This document shows positions 1 through 9,520 of a stretch of 64,000 nucleotides of DNA, one piece after another; within the stretch, counting starts at the first letter, position 1, and the number at the start of each line of letters is the position of its first letter. Source of the stretch: Vallitalea okinawensis (GTDB lineage: Bacteria > Bacillota > Clostridia > Lachnospirales > PQDH01); assembly GCF_002964605.1 (NCBI RefSeq), contig NZ_PQDH01000003.1, positions 496,001 to 560,000 on the forward strand, given 5' to 3'. Made by a program: the position numbers and the translations under genes. The notes under the pieces are model-generated. The model was not told the origin of the DNA, did no database searches, and saw only the letters and a list, made by a program, of their open reading frames with translations.

Positions 1-364
1 CATATGCATCACGCAAATTATCTAAGCTGTCTGCTATTGCATCGCCACCTTCAATGGTTAAAAAGGCTGATATCTTCCTATTACACTGATTTTTTTTATA
101 AGTATCATAGTCAGTAGCAACTCTTATGTATTCTTTATTCTCATCTAATATATCATAAAAAAAGTCATAAATTTTTGTAAAATAATTATAGGGAGAAACA
201 TGTTTTGGAATCGCTTTTCGATTAATAAAAAATGCAAAAAATTGAGCTAATACATTCCCTTTGTCAAGTTTATTCAAATCTACATGATGATCATTACTCA
301 GTAATTTTTTATCATCTTGTTCATATAACCTTAATATTGTATCACAATGAAGATCAATAACCAA
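1..364 (-). CDS. membrane dipeptidase (peptidase M19), 3' part outside window
   Basis: The frame is open to the left edge, so only the first 121 codons are seen; the family is usually about 310-330 residues. The protein begins VIDLHCDT, the N-terminal zinc-binding His-x-Asp region of M19 (renal dipeptidase type) enzymes. The segment FLTIEGGDAI near residue 105 carries the family's metal-bridging Glu in an EGG context. M19 enzymes are zinc peptidases that cleave dipeptides, including D-amino-acid dipeptides. The start is a TTG at 362-364, chosen because AGAGGTGA lies six bases upstream; a GTG at 371-373 overlaps that site and is unlikely. The family call is solid, the substrate is not known. 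Confidence 0.85.
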   Translation of the reverse strand, partial: MVIDLHCDTILRLYEQDDKKLLSNDHHVDLNKLDKGNVLAQFFAFFINRKAIPKHVSPYNYFTKIYDFFYDILDENKEYIRVATDYDTYKKNQCNRKISAFLTIEGGDAIADSLDNLRDAY

Positions 365-457
365 TTGATTCACCTCTGTTTAATTAACTCTAGTACTTAA
401 TATATGTTTATGTTAATCTATTATAAACTATTTTATAATAATTGAGTAGTGAAAAAC

Positions 458-490
458 TAAAAAAAGTGCCATTATTCATGACACTTTTAA
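458..490 (-). terminator. Rho-independent terminator after rpsA
   Basis: Read on the minus strand, AAAAGTG and CACTTTT form a stem around a loop of about 13 bases, followed by a run of T. It lies about 30 bases beyond the S1 gene stop. Confidence 0.65.
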
Positions 491-521
491 TCAACCACTC
501 ATATTCATTTGGACTAATAGA

Positions 522-1694
522 TTAATCTAAGTTTATATTGAATAAATCACCTAAAGTTGTACCGATTTCTTGTTCCTCTTTATACTCTTCAGGTATATTA
601 GCTCTTGCTGCTTCTGCTAAAGCTTCTTTCATGCTTAAGCTTAATTTTCTTGATGAGCTATCAACACTTAAAATCTTCACTTTTACTTCTTGCCCAAATT
701 CTAACTCATCATCTGGCTTGCTTATACGCTTTTCAGAGATTTCGGAAATATGAACCAATCCTTCTATTCCTGATTCTAATTCAACAAAAGCTCCGAATCC
801 TGCTAGACGACTAACCTTACCCATGACTACGTTACCAACTTTATATTGTTCACTTGCCTTCTTCCAAGGGTCGTCATTCACATCTTTTAAGCCTAATGCA
901 ATCTTACCTTCTTCTTTCTTGAAGTCGATTACGTATACATCAACAACATCCCCTTCTTTGACAATATCACTAGGATGTTTAACCTTTTTCCAAGATAAAT
1001 CGCTATTATGAATGAGTCCTTGAACACCACCTAAATCAACAAATGCTCCAAAACGAGCTAAACGAACAACTTTTCCACTGAATTTTTGACCTTTTTCAAT
1101 AGTTTGAAGAAGTTTTTCTCTTTGACGTTGTCTTTCTTCTTGTTCAATTACTTTATGTGAAAAAATAACTTTTTTATTATCTTTGTCGAATTCAATAAGA
1201 CGTAGTTTGATTGAAGTACCGACGTAAGGCTTTAAATCACTTACATAATCAACAGAAAGTTGTGACGCTGGTATAAAACCTCTAACCCCCTTGAAGTTAA
1301 CTACAACGCCACCTTTAACTACATCTTTTACAGGTAATTCAATTTCTTCTTGCTTTTCAAAAATGTCTTTCAAATCATCCCAAACAACAATTTGCTCGGC
1401 TTTCTTCTTTGAGAGAAGAACATTCCCTTCACCATCATCTACTTTGAGAATCATAACATCAATTTCATCGCCTTCATTAACTGCAGACTTTAAATCGACA
1501 TTTTCAAAGGAAAATTCATTTTTTGGGATAATGCCATCAGCATAAAACCCTATATTAACAAGAATTTCTTCTTCGTTAACAGAAATAACCTTACCTTTAA
1601 TAATATCATCTGGATAAATCTTCTTTACGTTTTTCTCAATGTCGTCAATGAAGTCATCCATTGTAACATTTTCTTGTAGCTTTTCATTCTCCAT
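522..1694 (-). CDS. rpsA: 30S ribosomal protein S1 (four S1 domains)
   Basis: This 390-residue protein has four S1 RNA-binding OB-fold domains, beginning near residues 32, 118, 203 and 288. Domains three and four have the classic pattern (FGAFVDLGGVQGLIH and FGAFVELESGIEGLVH). S1 brings mRNA to the 30S subunit during initiation. In Firmicutes the shorter four-domain form is usual, and in many Clostridia it is fused to or adjacent to ispH; here it stands alone. The acidic N-terminus and the tail after residue 360 lie outside the domains. ATG at 1692-1694 has AGAGGCG as its ribosome-binding site. A sigma-A promoter is visible about 90 bases upstream. Whether it acts as true S1 or as an S1-like RNA-binding protein cannot be decided from sequence. 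Confidence 0.9.
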   Translation of the reverse strand: MENEKLQENVTMDDFIDDIEKNVKKIYPDDIIKGKVISVNEEEILVNIGFYADGIIPKNEFSFENVDLKSAVNEGDEIDVMILKVDDGEGNVLLSKKKAEQIVVWDDLKDIFEKQEEIELPVKDVVKGGVVVNFKGVRGFIPASQLSVDYVSDLKPYVGTSIKLRLIEFDKDNKKVIFSHKVIEQEERQRQREKLLQTIEKGQKFSGKVVRLARFGAFVDLGGVQGLIHNSDLSWKKVKHPSDIVKEGDVVDVYVIDFKKEEGKIALGLKDVNDDPWKKASEQYKVGNVVMGKVSRLAGFGAFVELESGIEGLVHISEISEKRISKPDDELEFGQEVKVKILSVDSSSRKLSLSMKEALAEAARANIPEEYKEEQEIGTTLGDLFNINLD

Positions 1695-1789
1695 CCTTAT
1701 CGCCTCTTTTCATGAATATTATCAGATAACTAACAATTCTCTCACATTTTGAATACTGAGATTCTTGTGTCCTTATATCTCCAACATAT

Positions 1790-1818
1790 ATTATCTCATT
1801 AAATGCATTTTTTTTCAA
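1790..1818 (-). promoter_or_regulatory. sigma-A-type promoter of rpsA
   Basis: On the minus strand TTGAAA (1813-1818) and GATAAT (1790-1795) are separated by exactly 17 bases. The inferred transcript start near 1783 leaves a leader of about 90 bases before rpsA. The rest of the 1695-2005 gap holds only the terminator of the next operon. Confidence 0.6.
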
Positions 1819-1908
1819 TAGATGAAATACCCTAATATCAATAAAAGTTACTATTACTATATTTCAAAATCTGCAAAAAGAAAATAATGCTTAGAAAAGC
1901 ATGGTTAA

Positions 1909-1966
1909 AAATAGCACATACGCAGTATGGCTACTTATATAGAAGTCATACTTTATACGTGCTATT
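1909..1966 (-). terminator. hairpin terminator after the ABC-2 exporter operon
   Basis: AATAGCAC and GTGCTATT form the base of a long stem, with an inner CAGTATG/CATACT pairing. On the minus strand the hairpin ends in TTTTT. It sits 40 bases after the last exporter gene. Confidence 0.55.
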
Positions 1967-2005
1967 CAATCGTTTGGATTAGTTCCCAATATTTCAATAT
2001 GCATT

Positions 2006-2998
2006 TTACGCGTTAAGACCATTAACAATCTTCTTTTTCATGCCTAAGAAAAAGAGACCCGTTAAACCTAGGATGATACAACTGTAAATTACCACTTCTG
2101 TCCAACTGGCTACTTCTGTGACAACATCCATTAAACCTTTAAATGACCAATAATAGGGGGACCAGTATAGAAAGAATTGAAAGTTATTCGGCAGCAGCAG
2201 AGCTCCTATTATAGATATAGATATTATGAAAAGGAATATTTTAGCTGTAGCTATTCCTTCTGTCTGATTAGAACTGGTTACTCCCATAAAGAAACCAAAT
2301 ACTAAGGCTAAACTATAGGATGTGATAGCTAATAAAATAACCTGTAAAATATTAATGTTCATTAAATTGAAGATCCATAATACCAATATGGTATTAATAA
2401 TAGATAGAATTAAACCTAAGCTGCTTTTCCCGATTATATATTCACTCTTTGACATTGGAGTTACATTCAATGCTGCTAATGTCCTTTGTTCTTTATCTTC
2501 AATAATACTTAACCCAATGAACATACCACTTAACACAATAGCCGTTATAATGACACTTATACTCCCTATTGAAGCGATAGGAGACAAAGAATACCCAATA
2601 TCAGATATACCTATAACCACATTGTAATTTCCATTATAAAAATAATCGTCTAGAATAACCTTTATCAGGTTCTCTTTTTCATTACCTTCTTGTATGATCA
2701 TGTACTGCCCATCTTTTTGCCTGTAGAGTCCTTCAGTATCTCCTAAGCCGTTGACACGATTTTCAATCTGACCTAAATCATCGTAAACCTCTACATCACC
2801 ATAACTCTCAAATACATGTCGTAGTTCCAACTCAACATTCTTGTGTAAAGCAAAAGTAAAGGGAGCCTCTTCCACCGTTGGCACAAAGAGTTGTATTAAA
2901 AATGCTAGCAATATAGGTGCTAATAGTATATAGGCTAACATAAAATCCCTAACGGCAATATGCATATCATGACAAAATAAATTGATAATTCGCTTCAT
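2006..2998 (-). CDS. ABC-2 type transporter permease
   Basis: A 330-residue integral membrane protein with one membrane segment near residues 20-40, a soluble extracytoplasmic stretch to about residue 150, then five or more hydrophobic segments to the C-terminus (for example around 155-180, 205-225, 230-250, 265-285 and 300-320). This is the topology of ABC-2 exporter permeases related to drug and fluoroquinolone efflux systems. The phrase SIIEDKEQRTLAALNVTPMSKSEYIIGK is split by the cytoplasmic turn typical of the family. It is last in an operon with a second permease and an ATPase, and would form a heterodimeric channel with the neighbour. Start ATG has AGGAGGGGAG just upstream. Substrate unknown. 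Confidence 0.85.
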   Translation of the reverse strand: MKRIINLFCHDMHIAVRDFMLAYILLAPILLAFLIQLFVPTVEEAPFTFALHKNVELELRHVFESYGDVEVYDDLGQIENRVNGLGDTEGLYRQKDGQYMIIQEGNEKENLIKVILDDYFYNGNYNVVIGISDIGYSLSPIASIGSISVIITAIVLSGMFIGLSIIEDKEQRTLAALNVTPMSKSEYIIGKSSLGLILSIINTILVLWIFNLMNINILQVILLAITSYSLALVFGFFMGVTSSNQTEGIATAKIFLFIISISIIGALLLPNNFQFFLYWSPYYWSFKGLMDVVTEVASWTEVVIYSCIILGLTGLFFLGMKKKIVNGLNA

Positions 2999-3009
2999 TG
3001 TCTCCCCTC

Positions 3010-4056
3010 CTATCCTTTAACTAATCTTCTACTAAATATTTGGCTGGTAATAAAAAACACAACAACATCCAGTAATAAAAATACCCCTAGAGTATTGATA
3101 ATCATTGATGTATTGCCAGTTGGGAAGTAAGCTTCTTTTAGAGCATACATCAGTGGATACGTAGGTATTATTTTGAGCCAGGTTGGATTATAAGCCGGTA
3201 CAAAATAAGAAATCATAGGTGCTGAAAGGATTAAAGACAGTAATATAATCCATACCATAGACTTCGATAGGTCCTTAAAAAATGATGCTATCAATAAACC
3301 AATTGAAGACCCAAAAATATTGCCTACAAACACTAAAAGAAGTACAAAGCTAAAACTTCCTTTCAAGCCAACAGTTGGTATGGTGATGATGCAACAACTG
3401 ACTAAACCCAAAACAGCTATGAAGACTGCTTTTGATACTAATAACTCCCCAATCCGTCCTGGCGTTATAGCAAAGGCTAATTCAGTACGTTCTTCTTTCT
3501 CACTGAAAATCAGTGTAGCAATCATAACAAATCCGACTAATGTTGATTCAAATAGAATGAACAGAGGAATCATTGAATGATTAAAAGGTATATTAGGTTC
3601 AGAATTATAATCTTTTAATAATTGGACGGAGTATGCTCCCTCCCAAGACTCTTCATCACTCTCATACATTGTTTTCATTTGACGCCGAATGGACAGCTTA
3701 TACAATTCAACCATAGACTTACTTTCATGCCCCTGTAAAATTAATTCTACTTCTGGTGTATCATTCATCAATGTCAAATAAACACCGACGCTGTTAATAT
3801 TTGCTTCCATGGCTTCAATTATTGCATCCCTTGATTCTAATACCTGTTGATCATCTTCCAATAATGTTCCAAAGGAATCTAATACCTGCTGATCAACAGC
3901 AAAAAAAATGGTTGCTTGATGGCTCATATCTTCTGGTATTACAAAGCGAATAATAAGAGCGAACATAATTGCCGTTGCTATAATAACAGCTGTGAAATAG
4001 TTCTTACTACCTAGTATAAACTCCTTTTTTATGAGAGCTCTTATACGTGCTATCAT
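3010..4056 (-). CDS. ABC-2 type transporter permease
   Basis: A 348-residue partner permease with the same plan as the next gene: a first membrane segment near residues 20-40, an extracytoplasmic domain to about 165, then a C-terminal block of five or six membrane segments. The sequence SEKEERTELAFAITPGRIGELLVSKA marks the cytoplasmic turn conserved in ABC-2 exporters. Its ATG abuts the ATPase stop codon (TAAATG), so the two are translationally coupled, with GGGGGTTGG as the binding site. Together with the other permease and the ATPase it should make one export complex; the cargo cannot be told from sequence. Confidence 0.85.
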   Translation of the reverse strand: MIARIRALIKKEFILGSKNYFTAVIIATAIMFALIIRFVIPEDMSHQATIFFAVDQQVLDSFGTLLEDDQQVLESRDAIIEAMEANINSVGVYLTLMNDTPEVELILQGHESKSMVELYKLSIRRQMKTMYESDEESWEGAYSVQLLKDYNSEPNIPFNHSMIPLFILFESTLVGFVMIATLIFSEKEERTELAFAITPGRIGELLVSKAVFIAVLGLVSCCIITIPTVGLKGSFSFVLLLVFVGNIFGSSIGLLIASFFKDLSKSMVWIILLSLILSAPMISYFVPAYNPTWLKIIPTYPLMYALKEAYFPTGNTSMIINTLGVFLLLDVVVFFITSQIFSRRLVKG

Positions 4057-4911
4057 TTATTCCAACCCCCTACCTGTAACGCGAAGAAAAACTTCTTCAA
4101 GAGTTGGCTCACCTGAATGAACCGTAAGAATCTCTTTCTCCATCATGATGTTATTTAATCGCTGTTTCTGATCTTGTTTATTCAGATGAAGATTTTCCTT
4201 CATAAGTCGATTATTTTCTTTATATTCCACAGCTACATATTGATCCCCATATTGTAATTTTAAATTCTTAGGTGTATCAATCATACTGATCTTTCCATCT
4301 ACAATTAATGCCACTCTATCACACAATTCATCAGCAATATACATGTTGTGTGTTGTTAGGAAAATGGTGCTTCCTTCTTGCTGCTTTTGTCTAATAATCC
4401 CCTTAATGTTACTAGCTGTATTCGGATCTAATCCCGATGTTGGCTCATCCAAAAACCAGAGTTTTGGTCGATTGATCATCGATCTTGCAAAAACCAATCT
4501 TTGCAACATCCCTTTTGAATACTTCCCTGCCTTTTTCTTTTGATCATCCAAAAGACCTACTTGTTCCAACAATATGCCTGGTTCGATGGTCTCAACATCA
4601 AACATTTTTGCATGAAAAGCTAAGTTATCGTACCCACTTAATTGTCTATAGACATTTGCTCGTTCGAAAGAAACTCCAATTTGATTAAAATACTCAGCTC
4701 CAGGTTTAATAAGCTTCGTACCATCGATAATGATATCTCCTTGTTGTCGTTGTAATAGTCCTGTTAAAATCATTTGCGTTGTAGATTTACCAGCACCACT
4801 GGGACCTAAGAATCCAAATATCTCACCCTTTTTAATATCGAAACTCACATTTTCTACTGCATAATTATCATCTTTGGTATAAGAATGATATAGATTATTT
4901 ACTTGAACCAT
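4057..4911 (-). CDS. ABC transporter ATP-binding protein (ABC-2 exporter)
   Basis: A 284-residue ATPase. Walker A is GPSGAGKST (near residues 36-44), the signature region is YSKGMLQRLVFAR (near 131), Walker B is LWFLDEPTSGLDP (near 152) and the switch His lies in LTTHNM. The C-terminal 80 residues resemble the extension seen in drug and antibiotic exporter ATPases and end in TLEEVFLRVTGR, a common closing motif of that group. It powers the two permeases downstream. The start has TAAAGGAGG at good spacing. The TetR gene directly upstream makes this a regulated efflux unit. Confidence 0.9.
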   Translation of the reverse strand: MVQVNNLYHSYTKDDNYAVENVSFDIKKGEIFGFLGPSGAGKSTTQMILTGLLQRQQGDIIIDGTKLIKPGAEYFNQIGVSFERANVYRQLSGYDNLAFHAKMFDVETIEPGILLEQVGLLDDQKKKAGKYSKGMLQRLVFARSMINRPKLWFLDEPTSGLDPNTASNIKGIIRQKQQEGSTIFLTTHNMYIADELCDRVALIVDGKISMIDTPKNLKLQYGDQYVAVEYKENNRLMKENLHLNKQDQKQRLNNIMMEKEILTVHSGEPTLEEVFLRVTGRGLE

Positions 4912-5001
4912 AAGCTTCCTCCTTTAAATTTTATATTCACATAATATTCATCCAAATCTTTAATTTCATAATTTTCAGTTATATGTGTAGTTAGAGAAGA
5001 T

Positions 5002-5619
5002 TTACTTCTCTTTCAATAGTCCATGTTTCAAAATATCAATCATACCATCCATATATTCTTTCAGGTTTTGAAAATGATCTTTTGGATTTTCTTTGTAGTA
5101 ATTTTCTATCATCGTATTAGATACAGTAAAAAGCATATCACTAGCAATCTTTATATCTATCCCTTCACGAAGTTCACCTCTAGCATTAGCTTGATTTAAC
5201 ATGATGGTATAAATATTATCACTTTTTGATTTATGTTTGCTATAGACCTCCTTCTTTAACTCTGTATCCATTAACAAAAATTCCGAAATCGCTAAGTACT
5301 TAGGATGTTCTAATCCAAAATCAACACCTAGATAACACAGTTTTGTATATAACTCACTAAAACTATATTGATCCATTTCAACAAATATAGGCTTAAATAC
5401 TTCTGCCTTCTCGGCAGCTAAGGTATCAATTATATACATATAAAGATCCTTTTTATCTTCAAAATATTGATAAAAACTCCCTCTAGGTATACCTGCCGCT
5501 TTAATAATATGGGCAATACTTGAATCCTTATATGTTGTTCTGGCAAATTCATCAATAGCCGCGTGTAAGATTTTACTCTTCTTTTCTTCAGGTAGATTAA
5601 AAAAAGTTTGTGAAGGCAT
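5002..5619 (-). CDS. TetR family transcriptional regulator
   Basis: A 205-residue one-domain repressor type. The N-terminal helix-turn-helix spans roughly residues 15-60 (SIAHIIKAAGIPRGSFYQYFEDKKDLYMYI, with the family's GxFYxYFxxKxxL signature); the remaining all-helical part would bind an effector. It is the first gene before the ABC-2 exporter, 90 bases away on the same strand, and two matching palindromes lie in its own upstream region, which suggests autoregulation and control of the exporter. ATG is preceded by GGAGAGGTGATG. The ligand is unknown; an exported compound is the likeliest inducer. Confidence 0.88.
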   Translation of the reverse strand: MPSQTFFNLPEEKKSKILHAAIDEFARTTYKDSSIAHIIKAAGIPRGSFYQYFEDKKDLYMYIIDTLAAEKAEVFKPIFVEMDQYSFSELYTKLCYLGVDFGLEHPKYLAISEFLLMDTELKKEVYSKHKSKSDNIYTIMLNQANARGELREGIDIKIASDMLFTVSNTMIENYYKENPKDHFQNLKEYMDGMIDILKHGLLKEK

Positions 5620-5637
5620 CGCATCACCTCTCCTCTC

Positions 5638-5653
5638 ATGACACCATTGTCAT
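5638..5653. promoter_or_regulatory. candidate TetR operator, promoter-proximal copy
   Basis: ATGACACCATTGTCAT is a perfect inverted repeat with 6-base arms and a 4-base spacer, 19 bases upstream of the TetR start codon. A second copy lies 49 bases away centre to centre. Confidence 0.6.
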
Positions 5654-5687
5654 ATCACAAGTAAAAAATATGATGCCACAAGTATTG

Positions 5688-5702
5688 TGACACCCTTGTC
5701 AT
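5688..5702. promoter_or_regulatory. candidate TetR operator, distal copy
   Basis: TGACACCCTTGTCA repeats the arms TGACA/TGTCA with a similar 4-base spacer (CCCT against CCAT). It overlaps a further palindrome, CACAAGTATTGTG at 5677-5689. The two sites flank the region where the TetR promoter must lie. Confidence 0.55.
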
Positions 5703-5817
5703 CTTCATCATAACTCTTATAGAATGTTTTGTCAAGCATATTTTATCCCAACTTCAAGGATGGAATTACCCCTCCCAATGATCCGGTAAACGTAGAATGT
5801 ATTCTATGAAGCTTGTT

Positions 5818-7029
5818 TTATTCATTTGATTTACTCAATTGTTGGAAATCACTTCCCGAAGGATTCTGATGCAACTTCAATCCAAAAGATGGCAAAACAG
5901 CAATAAAATTTTCTATAATTTCTGCCTGTAAATTCTCGTAACTGACCCAATTGGTTATACCACTAAAGGCATAAGCTTCTATAGGTATACCTTGTTCTCC
6001 AGGCTGAAGCTGTCGCACCATACAAGTCAAGTCCTTTCGTATATGCTCATGATTTTTCAAATAGCTTACTGCATACTGTCTAAATAAACCAATATTTGTA
6101 CATTGCCTCTCACGCAATATGTCCTCTGATAGAAGTTTTTTATTAACTAATTGATGGATTAAATCGTCATCAGCAAATCTCACAGAATTGATGTCAATAT
6201 TCAAGTGACGTTTTATTCTTCTTGCACTCAATCGTTGCATATTCTCCCAGTTGACAAAAGAATCACTTAAGAGGGAGTAGGGCGGAATCGTTGTAATACT
6301 ATTATCCCAGTTCTTCACTTTAACTGTATTCAAAGTCATATCAACAACTTCTCCATCAGCATTAAAGTGCGGTACTTCTATCCAATCCCCTACTTTAACC
6401 ATCTCATTTGTCATCAGAATAATTCCTGACATGAAACCAGTAATAGAATCCCTAAAAACCAATAGTGATACAGCTGATATACCACCAATCCCACCTATTA
6501 AAGTCATAAAAAAACTTTGGTCTATCAGTAAATCACCAACTAGTAACAAACCAAAAAACCCGAAAAATGCTATTTTAATAATTTGTATGTAGCTATTAAT
6601 GGGTAATTGCTTTAAGGCGCTATGCTCTCTTAAGATATCGCCTATTGCATTTAAAGATGCATTAATTACAAGAATAACTGTAATAACGAGGTAGATACCA
6701 CCAGCTGAATAGATCACTTCACCGTAAATATTGTTTTCAAATAATGTTCCGACAACACTGGCAACAATTAATATGATGAAACCAGGTATTATATGTGATA
6801 GTCGATGAAATACTTTACGATCGTAAAGTTTACCGTCCCACTCATTCTTAGTTCTTGCAACTACCTTTTTAGTCATCCTTAGAATAATCTTTTTACTTAT
6901 TTTTTGGGATACAAAGGCTACAAAAATCGTTATCAAAACTCCAATGATAAATCCTAATATATCATCAGGAGAAATTGCTAATAATTTCTCAATTACATTT
7001 TCTTTTAAATTTATAATATGATTTTCCAT
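5818..7029 (-). CDS. mechanosensitive ion channel, MscS superfamily (YbdG-like)
   Basis: A 403-residue membrane protein with about five N-terminal membrane segments, the last being the pore helix region GGIGGISAVSLLVFRDSITGF, then the beta domain (VGDWIEVPHFNADGEVVDMTLNTVKVKNWDNSITTIPPYSLLSD). The C-terminal half ends in an alpha/beta segment with IEAYAFSG and LPSFGLKLHQNPSG, the arrangement seen in E. coli YbdG (MscM) and YnaI-type channels of similar length. Such channels release solutes when membrane tension rises. It is a single gene with AAGGAGCTGG before the ATG. A second, smaller MscS protein lies at 22617-23438. Confidence 0.88.
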   Translation of the reverse strand: MENHIINLKENVIEKLLAISPDDILGFIIGVLITIFVAFVSQKISKKIILRMTKKVVARTKNEWDGKLYDRKVFHRLSHIIPGFIILIVASVVGTLFENNIYGEVIYSAGGIYLVITVILVINASLNAIGDILREHSALKQLPINSYIQIIKIAFFGFFGLLLVGDLLIDQSFFMTLIGGIGGISAVSLLVFRDSITGFMSGIILMTNEMVKVGDWIEVPHFNADGEVVDMTLNTVKVKNWDNSITTIPPYSLLSDSFVNWENMQRLSARRIKRHLNIDINSVRFADDDLIHQLVNKKLLSEDILRERQCTNIGLFRQYAVSYLKNHEHIRKDLTCMVRQLQPGEQGIPIEAYAFSGITNWVSYENLQAEIIENFIAVLPSFGLKLHQNPSGSDFQQLSKSNE

Positions 7030-7117
7030 TTCCAGCTCCTTCCCACAGCATAATGCCTTCCTTACTCGTCCAAATAATTTTTTTATTCAATAACAAGTTT
7101 TTTGTACAAATTTTATC

Positions 7118-7145
7118 ACCAACTATATCCTTGGCTCATAATATA
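7118..7145 (+). promoter_or_regulatory. possible sigma-K-like promoter for the Gly/Tyr-rich gene pair
   Basis: CATAATATA (7137-7145) matches the mother-cell sigma-K -10 pattern CATAnnnTA, and an AC at 7118-7119 sits 17 bases upstream where the -35 AC is expected. The first start codon follows 58 bases downstream. In AT-rich DNA such a match can arise by chance, so this is only suggestive of late sporulation expression. Confidence 0.35.
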
Positions 7146-7203
7146 TTAATGTAAAGGACAAGGAAAAGTCCTTTAAGATAGAAATTTTGAAAGGAGGACT
7201 AAT

Positions 7204-7584
7204 ATGCCTGATTATAATAATTGTTGTTGTAATGATGATATTTGTTGTGCATTAAAACCTTTCATAGGTCAAACAGTGACTATTTTCACAGAAAGTGGTG
7301 GCTTATCAGGTAGTGGATTTACTGGTGTTCTTATTTATGTTGATGAGTGTTTCGTAAAATTACTAGCTCGTGTGGGTGCCCCTCCTACTTGTCCAGTAGG
7401 TAGCGATTGTGGTTATCCTGATGCAGGTTGCGGTTACGGTGGCTATGGCGGCTATGGCGGCTATGGCGGCGGTGGCAAAGGTAACTATGGCTATGGTGGA
7501 GACTGTGGCGGTTACAATCTTTTAGGTTCTATTTGTACAATACCAATTGAAAGTATTGCATCATTTGTTCATAATGCAATTTAA
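7204..7584 (+). CDS. Sm-barrel-like small protein with Cys-rich N-terminus and Gly/Tyr repeat loop
   Basis: A 126-residue protein not assigned to a named family here. It starts MPDYNNCCCNDDICCALK, followed by IGQTVTIFTESG and GFTGVLIYVDECFVKLL, a strand pattern like the Sm or SH3-type small barrel (also resembling the DUF2642 spore-surface proteins of Bacillus). Residues about 68-103 form a Gly/Tyr/Cys loop with GYGGYGG repeats, and the chain closes with IPIESIASFVHNAI as the last strand and helix. So the repeat appears inserted between strands of one barrel. A strong AAAGGAGG precedes the ATG. It shares an operon with its close paralog 37 bases downstream. A spore-coat or exosporium role is inference from composition and promoter. 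Confidence 0.7.
   Translation: MPDYNNCCCNDDICCALKPFIGQTVTIFTESGGLSGSGFTGVLIYVDECFVKLLARVGAPPTCPVGSDCGYPDAGCGYGGYGGYGGYGGGGKGNYGYGGDCGGYNLLGSICTIPIESIASFVHNAI
7432..7476 (+). repeat. in-frame 9-base tandem repeat (GGCTATGGC)
   Basis: Near-identical 9-base units encode Gly-Tyr-Gly within the loop of the first Sm-like protein. The paralog carries a diverged version at about 7845-7910. Such tracts change length easily by slippage. Confidence 0.75.
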
Positions 7585-7621
7585 TTTATTAAAAATATTA
7601 TAGAAAAAGGAGGCCTTGAAT

Positions 7622-8005
7622 ATGCCAGGTTATGATTGTTGTTGTAACGATGATATTTGTTGTGCTTTAAGGAGATTTATTGGCCAGACAGTAACTATTT
7701 TCACTGAAAGTGGTGGATTATCAGGTAGTGGTTTTACTGGCGTATTAGTATCTGTAGATGACTGCTTCGTTAGATTAATCACTCGCGTAGGCGGAGCTCC
7801 TTCTTGCCCAGTAGGTAGCGATTGTGGTTATCCTGGAAGCTGCGGTTATGGTTATGATGGTTATGCTTACGGCTATGGCGGCTATGGTTATGGCGGTTAT
7901 GGCGGAGGAAAAGGAAAAGGTGGCTGCGGTTACTATAATCCTTTAGGCTCCATTACAGTTATTCCTATCGAAAGTATTGCATCATTTGTTCATAATGCAA
8001 TTTAA
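7622..8005 (+). CDS. Sm-barrel-like small protein, second paralog
   Basis: A 127-residue protein about two-thirds identical to its upstream neighbour in the barrel parts. It has the same Cys cluster (YDCCCNDDICCALRRFIGQ), the same barrel strands (VTIFTESGG, GFTGVLVSVDDCFVRLITRVG), a GYGYDGYAYGYGGYGYGGYGG loop and the identical ending IPIESIASFVHNAI. The loop is the part that differs most in length and order, so it is evolving faster. ATG at 7622 is chosen because it aligns with the paralog's start and stands eight bases after AAAGGAGG; an in-frame TTG at 7616 is too close to that site. A strong hairpin terminator follows. Function unknown. Confidence 0.7.
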   Translation: MPGYDCCCNDDICCALRRFIGQTVTIFTESGGLSGSGFTGVLVSVDDCFVRLITRVGGAPSCPVGSDCGYPGSCGYGYDGYAYGYGGYGYGGYGGGKGKGGCGYYNPLGSITVIPIESIASFVHNAI

Positions 8006-8025
8006 CGAACTAATAGCTTATTGCT

Positions 8026-8058
8026 AAGAGGTAGCTGACTTCGGTCAGCTACTCTTAT
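8026..8058 (+). terminator. UUCG-loop hairpin after the Gly/Tyr-rich gene pair
   Basis: GTAGCTGAC and GTCAGCTAC form a perfect 9-bp stem closed by the very stable TTCG tetraloop. The T tract after it is short and broken (CTCTTATATTT). Confidence 0.65.
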
Positions 8059-8147
8059 ATTTAAAGCAATTTACCGCTTCAGTCTTGTAATATTAAGATT
8101 ATCATGATACATATATTAAACTAAAGATCTTTTTTTAGGTGACTATC

Positions 8148-9472
<1,325 letters not shown>

Positions 9473-9520
9473 CTATACTATCCTCATCTAATTTTCCCTT
9501 TCATTATACAGTATGCCCAT

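Noticed and set aside
7432-7476. Short regular repeat resembling a CRISPR or satellite array
   Set aside because: The units are 9 bases, in frame, and encode Gly-Tyr-Gly within a well-placed gene.
8106-8118. CATATATTA before the third Sm-like gene as a sigma-K promoter
   Set aside because: The -10 pattern fits but no AC lies at the required -35 distance; such matches are expected by chance in AT-rich DNA.
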